Origin: Catenibacterium mitsuoka_A
GTDB taxonomy: Bacteria; Bacillota_I; Bacilli_A; Erysipelotrichales; Coprobacillaceae
Direction: 5' to 3' (one strand)
Assembly (NCBI RefSeq): GCF_964259225.1
Contig: NZ_CAXVKN010000024.1
Length of the DNA stretch: 32,164 nt
Each line of letters starts with the position of its first letter. Position 1 is the first letter of the stretch. The translations under genes were made by a program, and so were the position numbers. This document shows positions 25,387 to 32,164 of this stretch, one piece after another. The notes under the pieces were generated by a model. The model made no database searches and had not been told where the DNA came from. It saw nothing but the letters and a program-made list of their open reading frames with translations.

Positions 25387-25428
25387 ATACCAAATATACC
25401 AATTATGGTAATTTCCTTCTACCAATTC
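25387..25428. promoter_or_regulatory. Repeated TACCA elements upstream of the Xre gene, possible operator
   Basis: Plus strand: TACCAAATA, then TACCAATTATGGTA (TACCA and inverted TGGTA around ATTA), then CTACCAATT. An extended -10 (TGGTATATT, 25401-25393) is embedded in them, suggesting autoregulation. TTGACA at 25446-25441 is close by but has no good -10. Confidence 0.35.
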
Positions 25429-25491
25429 AGGCTGTAAATATGTCAACTGGTGGTTGCAGGAGGTGATTTTTCTAAACAAGTCTGATTATAT

Positions 25492-25518
25492 AAAAAAACG
25501 CATAGTGTGAATGCGTTT
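25492..25518 (-). terminator. Terminator of the Phd-type antitoxin gene
   Basis: AAACGCAT (25496-25503) and ATGCGTTT (25511-25518), 7-nt loop, long T-run on the minus strand. Confidence 0.85.
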
Positions 25519-25535
25519 TATAGTCATCTGGATCC

Positions 25536-25793
25536 TTAGTGCTTTTTCTCCAAATCATCGAATACTTTTTTTGCATCAACTGCTTCTGCACCATCCAACA
25601 GTTCTTGTTCAGATTCAAAGATTGCTTTGTCTATACAATTTATTCTAGCAAATTCGTCGTATAATTCACTGCTCATCACAACCAGGTCACTATAGCCATT
25701 TTTTGTAATGAAAATAGGTTCATGATGTTTGTGTGCAATATTAGAGATATCATTTGTATTTCTTAACTCCTTAATAGGTAGAATTAGTGGCAT
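25536..25793 (-). CDS. Phd/YefM-type antitoxin without a partner toxin
   Basis: An 85-residue protein with the Phd/YefM fold: LPIKELRNTNDISNIAHKH, then EPIFITKNGYSDLVVMS, and a charged C-terminal tail that would bind the toxin. Such proteins neutralise RelE/YoeB/Doc toxins and repress their own promoters. No toxin gene follows; a terminator lies 18 nt beyond the stop codon. GGAG is 9 nt before the ATG. It could be a solitary antitoxin or a remnant of a pair. Confidence 0.85.
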   Translation of the reverse strand: MPLILPIKELRNTNDISNIAHKHHEPIFITKNGYSDLVVMSSELYDEFARINCIDKAIFESEQELLDGAEAVDAKKVFDDLEKKH

Positions 25794-25810
25794 AATACCT
25801 CACTCCTTTC

Positions 25811-25841
25811 ATCAACATAATTATAGCATAATTATGTTGAT
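25811..25841. promoter_or_regulatory. Perfect 31-bp palindrome over the antitoxin promoter
   Basis: Fourteen-base arms ATCAACATAATTAT and ATAATTATGTTGAT, 3-bp centre. It encloses the extended -10 TGCTATAAT (minus strand, 25828-25820) and ends just before the ribosome site. This is the typical place for Phd autorepression. Confidence 0.75.
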
Positions 25842-25863
25842 ATGATAGAAATATTCTGGCGAA

Positions 25864-25892
25864 TATAAAAGACAACCATTAGGCTGTCTTTC
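25864..25892 (-). terminator. Terminator of the PTS operon
   Basis: AAAGACA (25868-25874) pairs with TGTCTTT (25885-25891), with extra CC/GG pairs inside, followed by TTTTATATT on the minus strand, about 30 nt after the last stop codon. Confidence 0.7.
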
Positions 25893-25919
25893 TGGTAAGA
25901 GAACATTTAAATCATCCTA

Positions 25920-26555
25920 TTAATTTTGAGAATGAATTAAAGATTCATATATAGTTCCTTTACTGTCTTCTAAAGCTTTACTCTTATATTCCTTACTCTT
26001 TGATTCATTACCCATATTTTTGTAGATAACTGATAATAAGAATTCAAGATAGGGAGTATCTTCATTGTTTTTAGTATATTCTTCATCTTCTAGATCAGAC
26101 TTCAATTCATCATAATACTTAATTCCACCACTAATCAAAGTATCATTAACCATATCCATCTGTCTATATAGGGCATGATCATTTGTAGTGCTAACCATTT
26201 CCAACAAACGATCAATCATAGATGCATTCTTCTTATCTACATATATATAGAATACTGATTTTGCGAGAGTAGACTTCTGCTTAGAATTCATAGGAACATG
26301 ATTCATTATATTGTTTACTTGAGTATCTATTTGTTTGTTATCATTTACTTTTAGATAAGCATTTAAAAGTAAATATTCCCTATTAAATAGAGGAATACAT
26401 ATCTTAGCTAGTTGAGTTGCCATTAAGTCTTTTATTGCCTTAATATCATTGTTATGGAGTAATGTTAGATAATTTTTTAGGAGTTTCTTTCTGATGATTA
26501 CTGGAATAGTACCAATAATAGCAATCACTATAGCGACAATTAACATAGCATTCAT
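25920..26555 (-). CDS. Membrane-anchored helical protein of unknown function
   Basis: About 211 residues. One N-terminal membrane helix (MLIVAIVIAIIGTIPVII) and a basic patch KKLLK put the rest in the cytoplasm. The remainder is helical and looks like degenerate TPR units (KYYDELKSDLEDEE, YLEFLLSVIYKNMGNESKSKE). The ATG at 26555 has AAAGGGG 9 nt upstream; the longer frame starts with TTG inside that site. It lies 4 nt after the HAD gene and before the terminator, so it is the last gene of the PTS operon. No family recognised. Confidence 0.7.
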   Translation of the reverse strand: MNAMLIVAIVIAIIGTIPVIIRKKLLKNYLTLLHNNDIKAIKDLMATQLAKICIPLFNREYLLLNAYLKVNDNKQIDTQVNNIMNHVPMNSKQKSTLAKSVFYIYVDKKNASMIDRLLEMVSTTNDHALYRQMDMVNDTLISGGIKYYDELKSDLEDEEYTKNNEDTPYLEFLLSVIYKNMGNESKSKEYKSKALEDSKGTIYESLIHSQN

Positions 26556-26559
26556 ACTT

Positions 26560-27213
26560 TTATGCCCCTTTCTCAATCAACTTTATAATATCATTTAATT
26601 CATTAATAATTATATCTGCCTGACTCTGATCTAAGCCAAACTTATCATCTTTTAAAGCCAATACCTTAATACCAGCTCTATTTGCAGCTAATATTCCTTT
26701 AGATGAATCCTCAATAATAATAGCCTCATCCTTATTCACATTCAATTCTTTGATTGTATGTAAATATATTTCTGGATTTGGTTTACTTTCTTTGAATTGT
26801 TCACCACTTACTATAAGTGAAAAATACTTTTTTAAACCAGCCTGATCCAACGCATTATTAATACTATATAAACTAGAAGAGGACGCTAACGCTATTTTAT
26901 AATGTTTACTTAAGTATTCTAAAACGGAATAGATCTGAGGTCTAACTACTGCTTTATAATCACAATCAAATGAACGAAAATATTCTTGGAGCATATTTTT
27001 AAATGTCATGAAATCAGTTTTTTCATTCCACATTGTGTATGCTTGTTCATAATATAATTTACTATCAATACCAATAAGAGGAATACAATCACTTACTTGT
27101 ATTTCTATATCGTGCTGTTTAAAAAATCTTATCAAATCATTTATATACATGGTTTCACTATCAAAGATCACACCATCCATATCAAAAATAACAGTTTTAA
27201 TCGTCTCCATCAT
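26560..27213 (-). CDS. HAD-superfamily phosphatase (beta-phosphoglucomutase-like)
   Basis: Subfamily IA HAD hydrolase, 217 residues. Motif I is FDMDGVIFDSE with both aspartates, motif II is ALASSSS, motif III is KESKPNPEIY and motif IV is IIIEDSSKGI. Members are sugar phosphatases or beta-phosphoglucomutases. In this operon it may dephosphorylate a sugar phosphate such as a product or dead-end of the deglycase step; the substrate is inference. The start overlaps the SIS gene by 17 nt. Confidence 0.85.
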   Translation of the reverse strand: MMETIKTVIFDMDGVIFDSETMYINDLIRFFKQHDIEIQVSDCIPLIGIDSKLYYEQAYTMWNEKTDFMTFKNMLQEYFRSFDCDYKAVVRPQIYSVLEYLSKHYKIALASSSSLYSINNALDQAGLKKYFSLIVSGEQFKESKPNPEIYLHTIKELNVNKDEAIIIEDSSKGILAANRAGIKVLALKDDKFGLDQSQADIIINELNDIIKLIEKGA

Positions 27214-28276
27214 AATTCACAAAATTCTCCGTTTTTGCAGCAGCAATAGCCTTAAATTCTTTTAACAATGGATGTTGATAAATAGAGTGTAAGTCATTTG
27301 AAACAATAAAGCTTAATAATTGTACAAATGGTAGATATACAAGTGGACATAATTCACTTGAAACAGTATCACTCAAACTTAAAACATGATCATCACTTGA
27401 TAATTGAGGATTGTTTGAAATTAAATAAGCTCGATTGCTGACTTTTCGCGTAGCCTTATATACTTGTTCTACGCGTCGACTTGCACCATCGTTTCCATCA
27501 AAGAAAATCACATTGTATTGTGGCGTTAATTGAAGGTTTGGTCCATGGATATACTCTTCAATTTCATAGCAGCAACTTGGAATATGAATGGTTTCACCCA
27601 TTTTTAATGCACTTTCAAGTGCTGTTCCATAATTGGCGCCGGCTCCACAACTGTAAACCCAGGACATAGATGTGAAATTCTTATAATGTCGCTGAATAAA
27701 GTTTGTAGCCTGATCAATCATTTCTTCATTTAAATCAGCTGCTTTCTTTAATTCATCCAAATATTCAGTCTTTCCAGAATATGCAATTGCGAATAAATCT
27801 AAGAATAACGCAAGTGAAGAAACACCTTTTGTGACATAGCCAACTAATTCTTCGCCCACACCGTATTCAATTACAACATCCGCAATATCTTTTACATCGC
27901 TGTTTTTATTTCCTGTTAAACAAATAGCTTTACATTCTTTTTTCTTAATGATTTTTAATGCTTCGATTGCATTTGTACTTAAACCACTCTGTGTAACCAC
28001 TAAAACTAAGTCGTTCTCTTTAATATCATTTTCATAGTACGTAAATGTATATGGAGTAATGATTCTAACTTCTAAACCACTTACTTTTTCCACAAAACTT
28101 CTAGCACAATAACAAGCATTATGACTTGATCCAGAAGCAACAAGTAAAATACGTTTAATTTCTTTTTGTTGCACTTCCTTCATCAATGGATCAACTAGTG
28201 TAGTATACTGTTCAATATTTGTTCTTAATACGTCTGGTGTTTCTTTAACATAATCAAGCATTGTTAGTTTTTTCAT
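27197..28276 (-). CDS. SIS-domain protein, probable glucoselysine-6-phosphate deglycase (GfrE-like)
   Basis: Two SIS domains as in the isomerase half of GlmS, without the glutaminase part. SIS motifs are LLVASGSSHNACYCARS and VVTQSGLSTNAIEAL in the first domain and SCGAGANYGTALESALK with EEYIHGPN in the second. From ATG 28276 it has 359 residues; GGGGG stands 6 nt upstream. Such proteins split phosphorylated Amadori or Heyns compounds, or isomerise amino-sugar phosphates. Position after a Man-family PTS and an FrlB-like gene matches gfrE/gfrF operons, hence the call. Confidence 0.75.
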   Translation of the reverse strand: MKKLTMLDYVKETPDVLRTNIEQYTTLVDPLMKEVQQKEIKRILLVASGSSHNACYCARSFVEKVSGLEVRIITPYTFTYYENDIKENDLVLVVTQSGLSTNAIEALKIIKKKECKAICLTGNKNSDVKDIADVVIEYGVGEELVGYVTKGVSSLALFLDLFAIAYSGKTEYLDELKKAADLNEEMIDQATNFIQRHYKNFTSMSWVYSCGAGANYGTALESALKMGETIHIPSCCYEIEEYIHGPNLQLTPQYNVIFFDGNDGASRRVEQVYKATRKVSNRAYLISNNPQLSSDDHVLSLSDTVSSELCPLVYLPFVQLLSFIVSNDLHSIYQHPLLKEFKAIAAAKTENFVNYDGDD

Positions 28277-28298
28277 AATATACCCCCTATTAAGGCAT

Positions 28299-28323
28299 AA
28301 AAGGTGGAATAAATCCACCCTTT
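28299..28323 (-). promoter_or_regulatory. Hairpin between the two SIS genes
   Basis: GGTGGA (28303-28308) pairs with TCCACC (28314-28319), extended by A-T pairs, followed by TTTT on the minus strand. It could attenuate transcription of the three distal genes or protect the upstream mRNA 3' end. Confidence 0.5.
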
Positions 28324-28328
28324 ATATT

Positions 28329-29333
28329 TTAGTATTCTAATCTTCTGTAGTAACGACGGATTTCCATAGGGTGACGAGTTTCGATTTCCATATGAACATC
28401 AATTCTGTTGTTTACAGCATGCATTACATGGTGAGATAAGTGTTTACGATATTTTTCACTAATTCCCTTTAATTCGTAATCTTTAGTGTCAATGATTGTG
28501 TAGTTTGCACAAATTCTTGGAATAAAGTTAGCTACACGTTCAGATAATGGACGCTGAGCATCTTCACCAATATAGATTGTAACCGGAGTTTCTTTAGTTA
28601 CGATTTCAAACATACCATGGAAGAATTCATTTGATGTGATTGATTTAGTTTTTAACCATAACTGTTCTTCCCAATAGCACATTGCATATGAGTAAGTAGC
28701 ACCCCACTGGTTTCCAGCACCTACAAAGTAGTGCATTTCATCATTCCAGTGCTTTTTAGCGAATTCAATAGCGAATGGTTCAGCTTTCTTTTCAACTTCT
28801 ACTAAATCTTCTGCTAAGTATTTATCAAATTCAGCATACATATCATCGTAGTCTTCAAATTCACCATTGTTGAACATGAAACGGTCAGCAACCATGAAGA
28901 ACTTTAACTGTTCGTTCATTGGGTAAGAGATCTTGTAGTCTCCTAAATCTAATAAGATAGCTTCTTTAGCATCAACAAATGAGATAACTGTAGCTCCAAC
29001 TTCATTTTTAATTTTTTTGATAGCATCAACGACTTCTTTAGTGTTTCCAGATACAGATGAGATAATAACAACTGTATCTTTAGTAATACGTTTGTTTCCT
29101 GTAGTTAAGTATTCAGCAGCATTTTCTGCCCAAGTTTCAATAGCACTCATTTCTTTCATGTGTACTGTAGCCTGCATAGCACTTGCCCAAGTACCACCAA
29201 CACCTAACCAGCAGATGTTTGAATATCCATGTTCGCAGATTTCATCAACGATTTCGTTGATCTGAGGGCGTAAAGCTAATGCGCCATTTACGCTATCGAT
29301 TTTTTCCTGTTCATTAAATTTAATCATTTCCAT
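28329..29333 (-). CDS. SIS-domain protein, probable fructoselysine-6-phosphate deglycase (FrlB/GfrF-like)
   Basis: Two SIS domains, 334 residues: WLGVGGTWASAMQ and IISSVSGNTKEVVDAI in the first, FVGAGNQWGATYSYAM and NEFFHGMFEIV in the second. The C-terminus MEIRRYYRRLEY closely resembles the end of E. coli FrlB (RRYYGGLVEY as recalled), and GEDAQRPLSERVANF matches the corresponding FrlB segment. FrlB cuts fructoselysine-6-P to lysine and glucose-6-P. GGAGG lies 8 nt before the ATG. It follows the IID gene directly. Confidence 0.8.
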   Translation of the reverse strand: MEMIKFNEQEKIDSVNGALALRPQINEIVDEICEHGYSNICWLGVGGTWASAMQATVHMKEMSAIETWAENAAEYLTTGNKRITKDTVVIISSVSGNTKEVVDAIKKIKNEVGATVISFVDAKEAILLDLGDYKISYPMNEQLKFFMVADRFMFNNGEFEDYDDMYAEFDKYLAEDLVEVEKKAEPFAIEFAKKHWNDEMHYFVGAGNQWGATYSYAMCYWEEQLWLKTKSITSNEFFHGMFEIVTKETPVTIYIGEDAQRPLSERVANFIPRICANYTIIDTKDYELKGISEKYRKHLSHHVMHAVNNRIDVHMEIETRHPMEIRRYYRRLEY

Positions 29334-29363
29334 TTTCTTTTCCTCCGTTTTTTTTAAAATTTA

Positions 29364-30188
29364 TTAACAACCTAAGATACCAAAGAATGCTCCGACTAAT
29401 CCGATCACAACGCAGATTAACAATAATGTAGTTGTCTTAACATTTTTCTTTTTCAATAAGTAGTAAACTAGTAATGTGAATAATAATGGCATTAAGCCAG
29501 GCATGATATTATTGAATACAGAATTTAATGTAGTTGCTTCATGACCAGAACCAAACTTCAATGGGAAGCTGATTGATACGTTTTCAGCAGTCATACCACC
29601 AACAACCATCAATCCTAAAACACTTGCTGCATAAGTAAGTTTTGACATTAATCCATTCTGCTGAATCTTAGCCAAGAATCCACTACCTAATTTATAACCA
29701 GCATTCATTAAATAATAACGTAATCCCTGAGCTGGAATGTTGAAGATTAATAAGAATAAGATAGGTCCTAAGATATTTCCTTGATTTGCTAGAGATAAAC
29801 CAACACCAGTAGCGATAATACGTAATGTTCCCCAGATGAATGAATCACCAATGCCTGCTAAAGGTCCCATTAATGAAACCTTTACATTGTTGATACTTTC
29901 TGTATCAAATTCAGGATCATTTGCGTTGCTTTCTTCCATAGCAGCACTAATACCTAAGATTAATGTTGCCAATTGTGGAGTTGTGTTGAAGAATTCCAAG
30001 TGACGCTTCATAGCTGCAACTTGATCTTCTTTATTTGGATACAACTTTTTGATAACTGGTAACATACTATAGCAGTATGACATATTCATCTGTCTTTCAT
30101 AGTTCCAAGACCATTCCAAACCGAATGAACGCCAGAATACTTGATTTAACTCTTTTTTAGTTAATTTATTAGAAGTCGTCATCTTCAT
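29364..30188 (-). CDS. PTS mannose/fructose/sorbose-family IID component
   Basis: Membrane subunit of the sugar transporter, 274 residues. Family marks are the early QVFWRSFGLEWSWNYERQMN, GPLAGIGDSFIWGTLRI and hydrophobic segments at the C-terminus. It starts within the end of the IIC gene (20-nt overlap), with AGGAGG 5 nt before the ATG. Confidence 0.93.
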   Translation of the reverse strand: MKMTTSNKLTKKELNQVFWRSFGLEWSWNYERQMNMSYCYSMLPVIKKLYPNKEDQVAAMKRHLEFFNTTPQLATLILGISAAMEESNANDPEFDTESINNVKVSLMGPLAGIGDSFIWGTLRIIATGVGLSLANQGNILGPILFLLIFNIPAQGLRYYLMNAGYKLGSGFLAKIQQNGLMSKLTYAASVLGLMVVGGMTAENVSISFPLKFGSGHEATTLNSVFNNIMPGLMPLLFTLLVYYLLKKKNVKTTTLLLICVVIGLVGAFFGILGC

Positions 30189-30945
30189 CTACTCCTCCTT
30201 CTGTTGCTGTTTGAGCTGAATTACTACGTAACTGAGTTAATACGATAGCAATGATAGCTCCAAAAATTGCGATTGCTGTTACTGGAATCTTTAAGTATAC
30301 GCTTAATGCGAATCCTAAGAAGAAGAAACATGCAACTTCTTTGTCCATAATCATCATTAATAATAAACCGAACCCAATTGCAGGTAATAATCCCATTGTG
30401 ATCTGTAAACCATTTGAAATCCATTTAGGAATGACATTTAATAAAGCCTGTACAGCTGGTCCACCAGCATAGTAACCACATCCTACAATCACACCGATAA
30501 TTAAGTTAACACCGAAGAATCCACCTAATAAGTGCATTCTAGCAACTCCAGCCATATTTCCTTCAGCTGCATATTTATCTGCTTTATGAACAAATGGAGG
30601 TAAGATGAATACCATTCCAACGTTCTTTGCAATTAATACTAATGAAGCAACTGGTAAACCTACAGTCAATGCAGTTTCTGGTCCAGCTCCTGTTGTAATT
30701 GTGAAAGCTGTTCCTAATACAGTTCCTGAAATCATTTCAGGTGGAATACTAGCACCGATTGAGAAAGCTCCCATAAATGCTAATTCTAATGTTGCACCTA
30801 AAGTAACACCTGTTTGTACATCACCAAGTACAATACCTGTTAAAGTACCCATAACCAATGGTCTTGACAACAAACTTGTACCGAACAAATACTCAGCATT
30901 TCCAAGCATTGCTACCAAGCCAAGTAAAATTGCTTGTAGTAACAT
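30169..30945 (-). CDS. PTS mannose/fructose/sorbose-family IIC component
   Basis: Membrane channel subunit, 258 residues, with many hydrophobic segments. Typical stretches are LLSRPLVMGTLTGIVLGD and GATLELAFMGAFSIGASIPP. The acidic C-terminus (GGVDEDDDF) is cytoplasmic. TAGGAGGAG precedes the ATG. Sugar specificity cannot be read here. Confidence 0.93.
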   Translation of the reverse strand: MLLQAILLGLVAMLGNAEYLFGTSLLSRPLVMGTLTGIVLGDVQTGVTLGATLELAFMGAFSIGASIPPEMISGTVLGTAFTITTGAGPETALTVGLPVASLVLIAKNVGMVFILPPFVHKADKYAAEGNMAGVARMHLLGGFFGVNLIIGVIVGCGYYAGGPAVQALLNVIPKWISNGLQITMGLLPAIGFGLLLMMIMDKEVACFFFLGFALSVYLKIPVTAIAIFGAIIAIVLTQLRSNSAQTATEGGVDEDDDF

Positions 30946-30955
30946 ATTTCTCCTC

Positions 30956-31423
30956 CTATAAAACTTTTTCTACATTTACTGGATTATCTTCTGGAACCAT
31001 CTGAATTGTTACATCCACGCCTGATTCACATAATCCTTTTAAAATTGTTTCTTCTGCTGGTGTAATATTCATTGCTTTTGAAATATTACGAGTTTCAGCA
31101 GTTGCCTTAGTACCACCAAGATTTAACTTTTTGATGTTGCATTCTTTACACAATCTTTCAGCATCCTTAATAGATTCAACTACAGTTAATAATTTATATT
31201 TGTCTGTAACACCACTGTTGATTGCTTTTACTGCATCATCCATACTTTTGATAACTAATTTAACACCACTTGGTTTTGCCATCTTGATTGAAGTTTTTCT
31301 TAAATCATCTTTCATAACTGCATCGCATGCAATTAAGATACAATCTGCTTCAACTGCATTTTTCCAAGAAAAAGCAACTTGACCATGTAACAATCTGTGA
31401 TCCACTCTTAATAATTTAATCAT
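30956..31423 (-). CDS. PTS mannose/fructose/sorbose-family IIB component
   Basis: Cytoplasmic phosphocarrier, 155 residues. The phosphorylated histidine is in RVDHRLLHGQVAF (His14 of LLHGQ by count); the usual second Asp of RVDDRL is His here. It receives phosphate from IIA and passes it to the incoming sugar. TAGGAGGAG precedes the ATG; the gene lies 10 nt before IIC and 15 nt after IIA. Confidence 0.94.
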   Translation of the reverse strand: MIKLLRVDHRLLHGQVAFSWKNAVEADCILIACDAVMKDDLRKTSIKMAKPSGVKLVIKSMDDAVKAINSGVTDKYKLLTVVESIKDAERLCKECNIKKLNLGGTKATAETRNISKAMNITPAEETILKGLCESGVDVTIQMVPEDNPVNVEKVL

Positions 31424-31438
31424 TTTCTTCTCCTCCTA

Positions 31439-31852
31439 TTAGAAATCTTCATCATCTTCGCTTGTTATTCCGTTCATAACAGTCATTCCATCTTTAGCCG
31501 CTTCGATCAAATCGTTCGCTTCTGCTAATTCAAGTTTTCCGTTCAAGCCTTTCATTACTGCATCTAATACTAATCCCATGTTCATTCCTGAGAAGACCAT
31601 TACATTATCTAATACTGCGAGTTTAGATAATGCTGTGTGGACACTTCCACCTTTGATATCACACAAGATTAAAATTTGTTCATCACTCTCTTTTGCTTGT
31701 TTCAAAACTTCTTGATAATAGTCTTCAGGATTTTGTCCAGGAAGCAAGCTATATGTTTCTATATCCTTAGCTAAATCTCCAACAATCATAGAAACTGAAT
31801 CTTTCATCCCTTTAGATAATCCTCCATGTGATGCAAGTATGATTTTTGCCAT
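31439..31852 (-). CDS. PTS mannose/fructose/sorbose-family IIA component
   Basis: Cytoplasmic phosphocarrier, 137 residues from ATG 31852. The N-terminus MAKIILASHGGLSKGM holds the phosphorylated His9, and FSGMNMGLVLDA is the family's second conserved loop. The ATG is chosen because GGAG stands 10 nt upstream; the longer frame begins with a TTG in the repeat region. It is the first gene of the operon. Confidence 0.93.
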   Translation of the reverse strand: MAKIILASHGGLSKGMKDSVSMIVGDLAKDIETYSLLPGQNPEDYYQEVLKQAKESDEQILILCDIKGGSVHTALSKLAVLDNVMVFSGMNMGLVLDAVMKGLNGKLELAEANDLIEAAKDGMTVMNGITSEDDEDF

Positions 31853-31886
31853 ATTCTCTGCACTCCTTTCTTTTCGTTTTAGTTCA

Positions 31887-31902
31887 TGCAAGCTTTGAGC
31901 TA
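31887..31902 (-). promoter_or_regulatory. Degenerate sigma-54 motif, repeat copy 1
   Basis: Reads TAGCTC-N5-TTGCA. The -12 GC is kept but the -24 GG is broken, so it is probably inactive. Confidence 0.4.
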
Positions 31903-31953
31903 GTTTGTAGATCTTTACGCTTAATTCGTAGAACTAACTTCCACTTATACCCA

Positions 31954-31969
31954 AGCAAGCTTCGTGCCA
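31954..31969 (-). promoter_or_regulatory. Sigma-54 promoter, repeat copy 2 (nearest intact)
   Basis: TGGCACGAAGCTTGCT on the minus strand matches TGGCACGNNNNTTGCW fully, with GG and GC ten bases apart. The start would be near 31943, about 90 nt before the IIA start codon. Confidence 0.7.
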
Positions 31970-32021
31970 GTTTGTAGATCAATTACGTTCAATCTGTAGA
32001 ACTAACTTCCACTTATACTCA

Positions 32022-32037
32022 AGCAAGCTTTGTGCCA
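32022..32037 (-). promoter_or_regulatory. Sigma-54 motif, repeat copy 3
   Basis: TGGCACAAAGCTTGCT on the minus strand. Only the G after TGGCAC differs from consensus. Confidence 0.6.
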
Positions 32038-32088
32038 GTTTACAGATCTTTATGCTTGATCCGTACAACTAGCTTCCACTTATGCTTA

Positions 32089-32104
32089 AGCAAACTTTGT
32101 GCCA
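32089..32104 (-). promoter_or_regulatory. Sigma-54 motif, repeat copy 4
   Basis: TGGCACAAAGTTTGCT on the minus strand, with correct spacing. A further copy begins at 32156 with the -12 half (TTGCT) and runs off the window. Confidence 0.6.
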
Positions 32105-32164
32105 GTTTACAGATCTTTACGCTTAATCTGTACAACTAACTTCCACTTATACTCAAGCAAGCTT

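Larger units (their letters stand above)
31886..32164. repeat. Tandem 67-68 bp repeat, at least four copies
   Basis: Units begin at 31886, 31953, 32021, 32088 and 32155 (last one cut by the window), giving periods of 67, 68, 67 and 67. Copies are similar but not identical. No open frame or CRISPR-like spacer is present. Each full copy has, on the minus strand, a sigma-54-like motif; the two upstream full copies also have TACAGAT/ATCTGTA-type dyads just before it. The array ends 34 nt before the IIA start codon and fills the whole upstream region visible. Confidence 0.9.

Noticed and set aside
25458..25467. Strong Shine-Dalgarno AGGAGGTGAT on the plus strand
   Set aside because: No start codon or open frame follows within useful distance; likely chance between two minus-strand genes.
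30605..30961. Plus-strand open frame of 118 codons opposite the IIC gene
   Set aside because: Antisense of a clear PTS gene, no ribosome site and composition typical of shadow frames.
31886..32164. Repeat array read as CRISPR or as a coding repeat
   Set aside because: Units are contiguous with no unique spacers. The 67-bp period shifts the frame each time and all frames contain stops.

Overview
The window is AT-rich DNA from a low-GC Firmicute. Strong AGGAGG-type ribosome sites, short intergenic gaps, the housekeeping gene content and the mix of lar genes with mannose-family PTS genes fit a gut anaerobe of the Erysipelotrichia. The genus cannot be fixed from sequence alone. Every confident gene is read from the minus strand, so transcription runs from high to low coordinates.

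Layout, right to left in the direction of transcription. (1) 31886-32164 is a 67-68 bp tandem repeat. Each intact copy carries a consensus sigma-54 (-24/-12) promoter motif. It lies directly upstream of an operon (31852-25920) with a complete mannose-family PTS (IIA, IIB, IIC, IID), two SIS-domain proteins of the fructoselysine/glucoselysine-6-phosphate deglycase type, a HAD phosphatase and a membrane-anchored protein of unknown function. The gene order matches gfrABCDEF-type Amadori-sugar operons. (2) 25811-25536 is a lone Phd/YefM antitoxin under a perfect 31-bp palindrome. (3) 25369-24410 is an Xre-type regulator with a membrane domain. (4) 24334-18533 is a nickel-pincer cofactor operon: larB, larC split in two frames with a +1 frameshift site, larE, a nickel ECF transporter (NikMN-NikQ-NikO), then nrdG. 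No larA is present. (5) 18505-16812 is a lone oligopeptide-binding lipoprotein. (6) 16770-16610 is tRNA-His. (7) 16499-14743 holds two cell-wall enzymes, a VanY-like D,D-carboxypeptidase whose signal anchor is out of frame by one base at a T7 tract, and an L,D-transpeptidase. (8) 14739-10791 is the acetyl-branch diaminopimelate operon: dapF, dapH, a class III aminotransferase and an N-acetyl-DAP deacetylase. (9) 10783-5315 holds a C39-peptidase ABC exporter, ybeY, cdd, era, recO and an alpha/beta-hydrolase that lacks its nucleophile serine. (10) 5298-109 is glyQS, dnaG, rpoD and trmK, the macromolecular-synthesis cluster, ending in a terminator. (11) 1-71 is the 5' end of another gene.

The most interesting signals are the sigma-54 promoter array before the PTS operon, the exact +1 frameshift site in larC (CCC-AGG), the T7 frameshift that separates a perfect signal anchor from the VanY domain, the ribosome site of the ABC exporter buried in the preceding terminator stem, and the nucleophile-less hydrolase.
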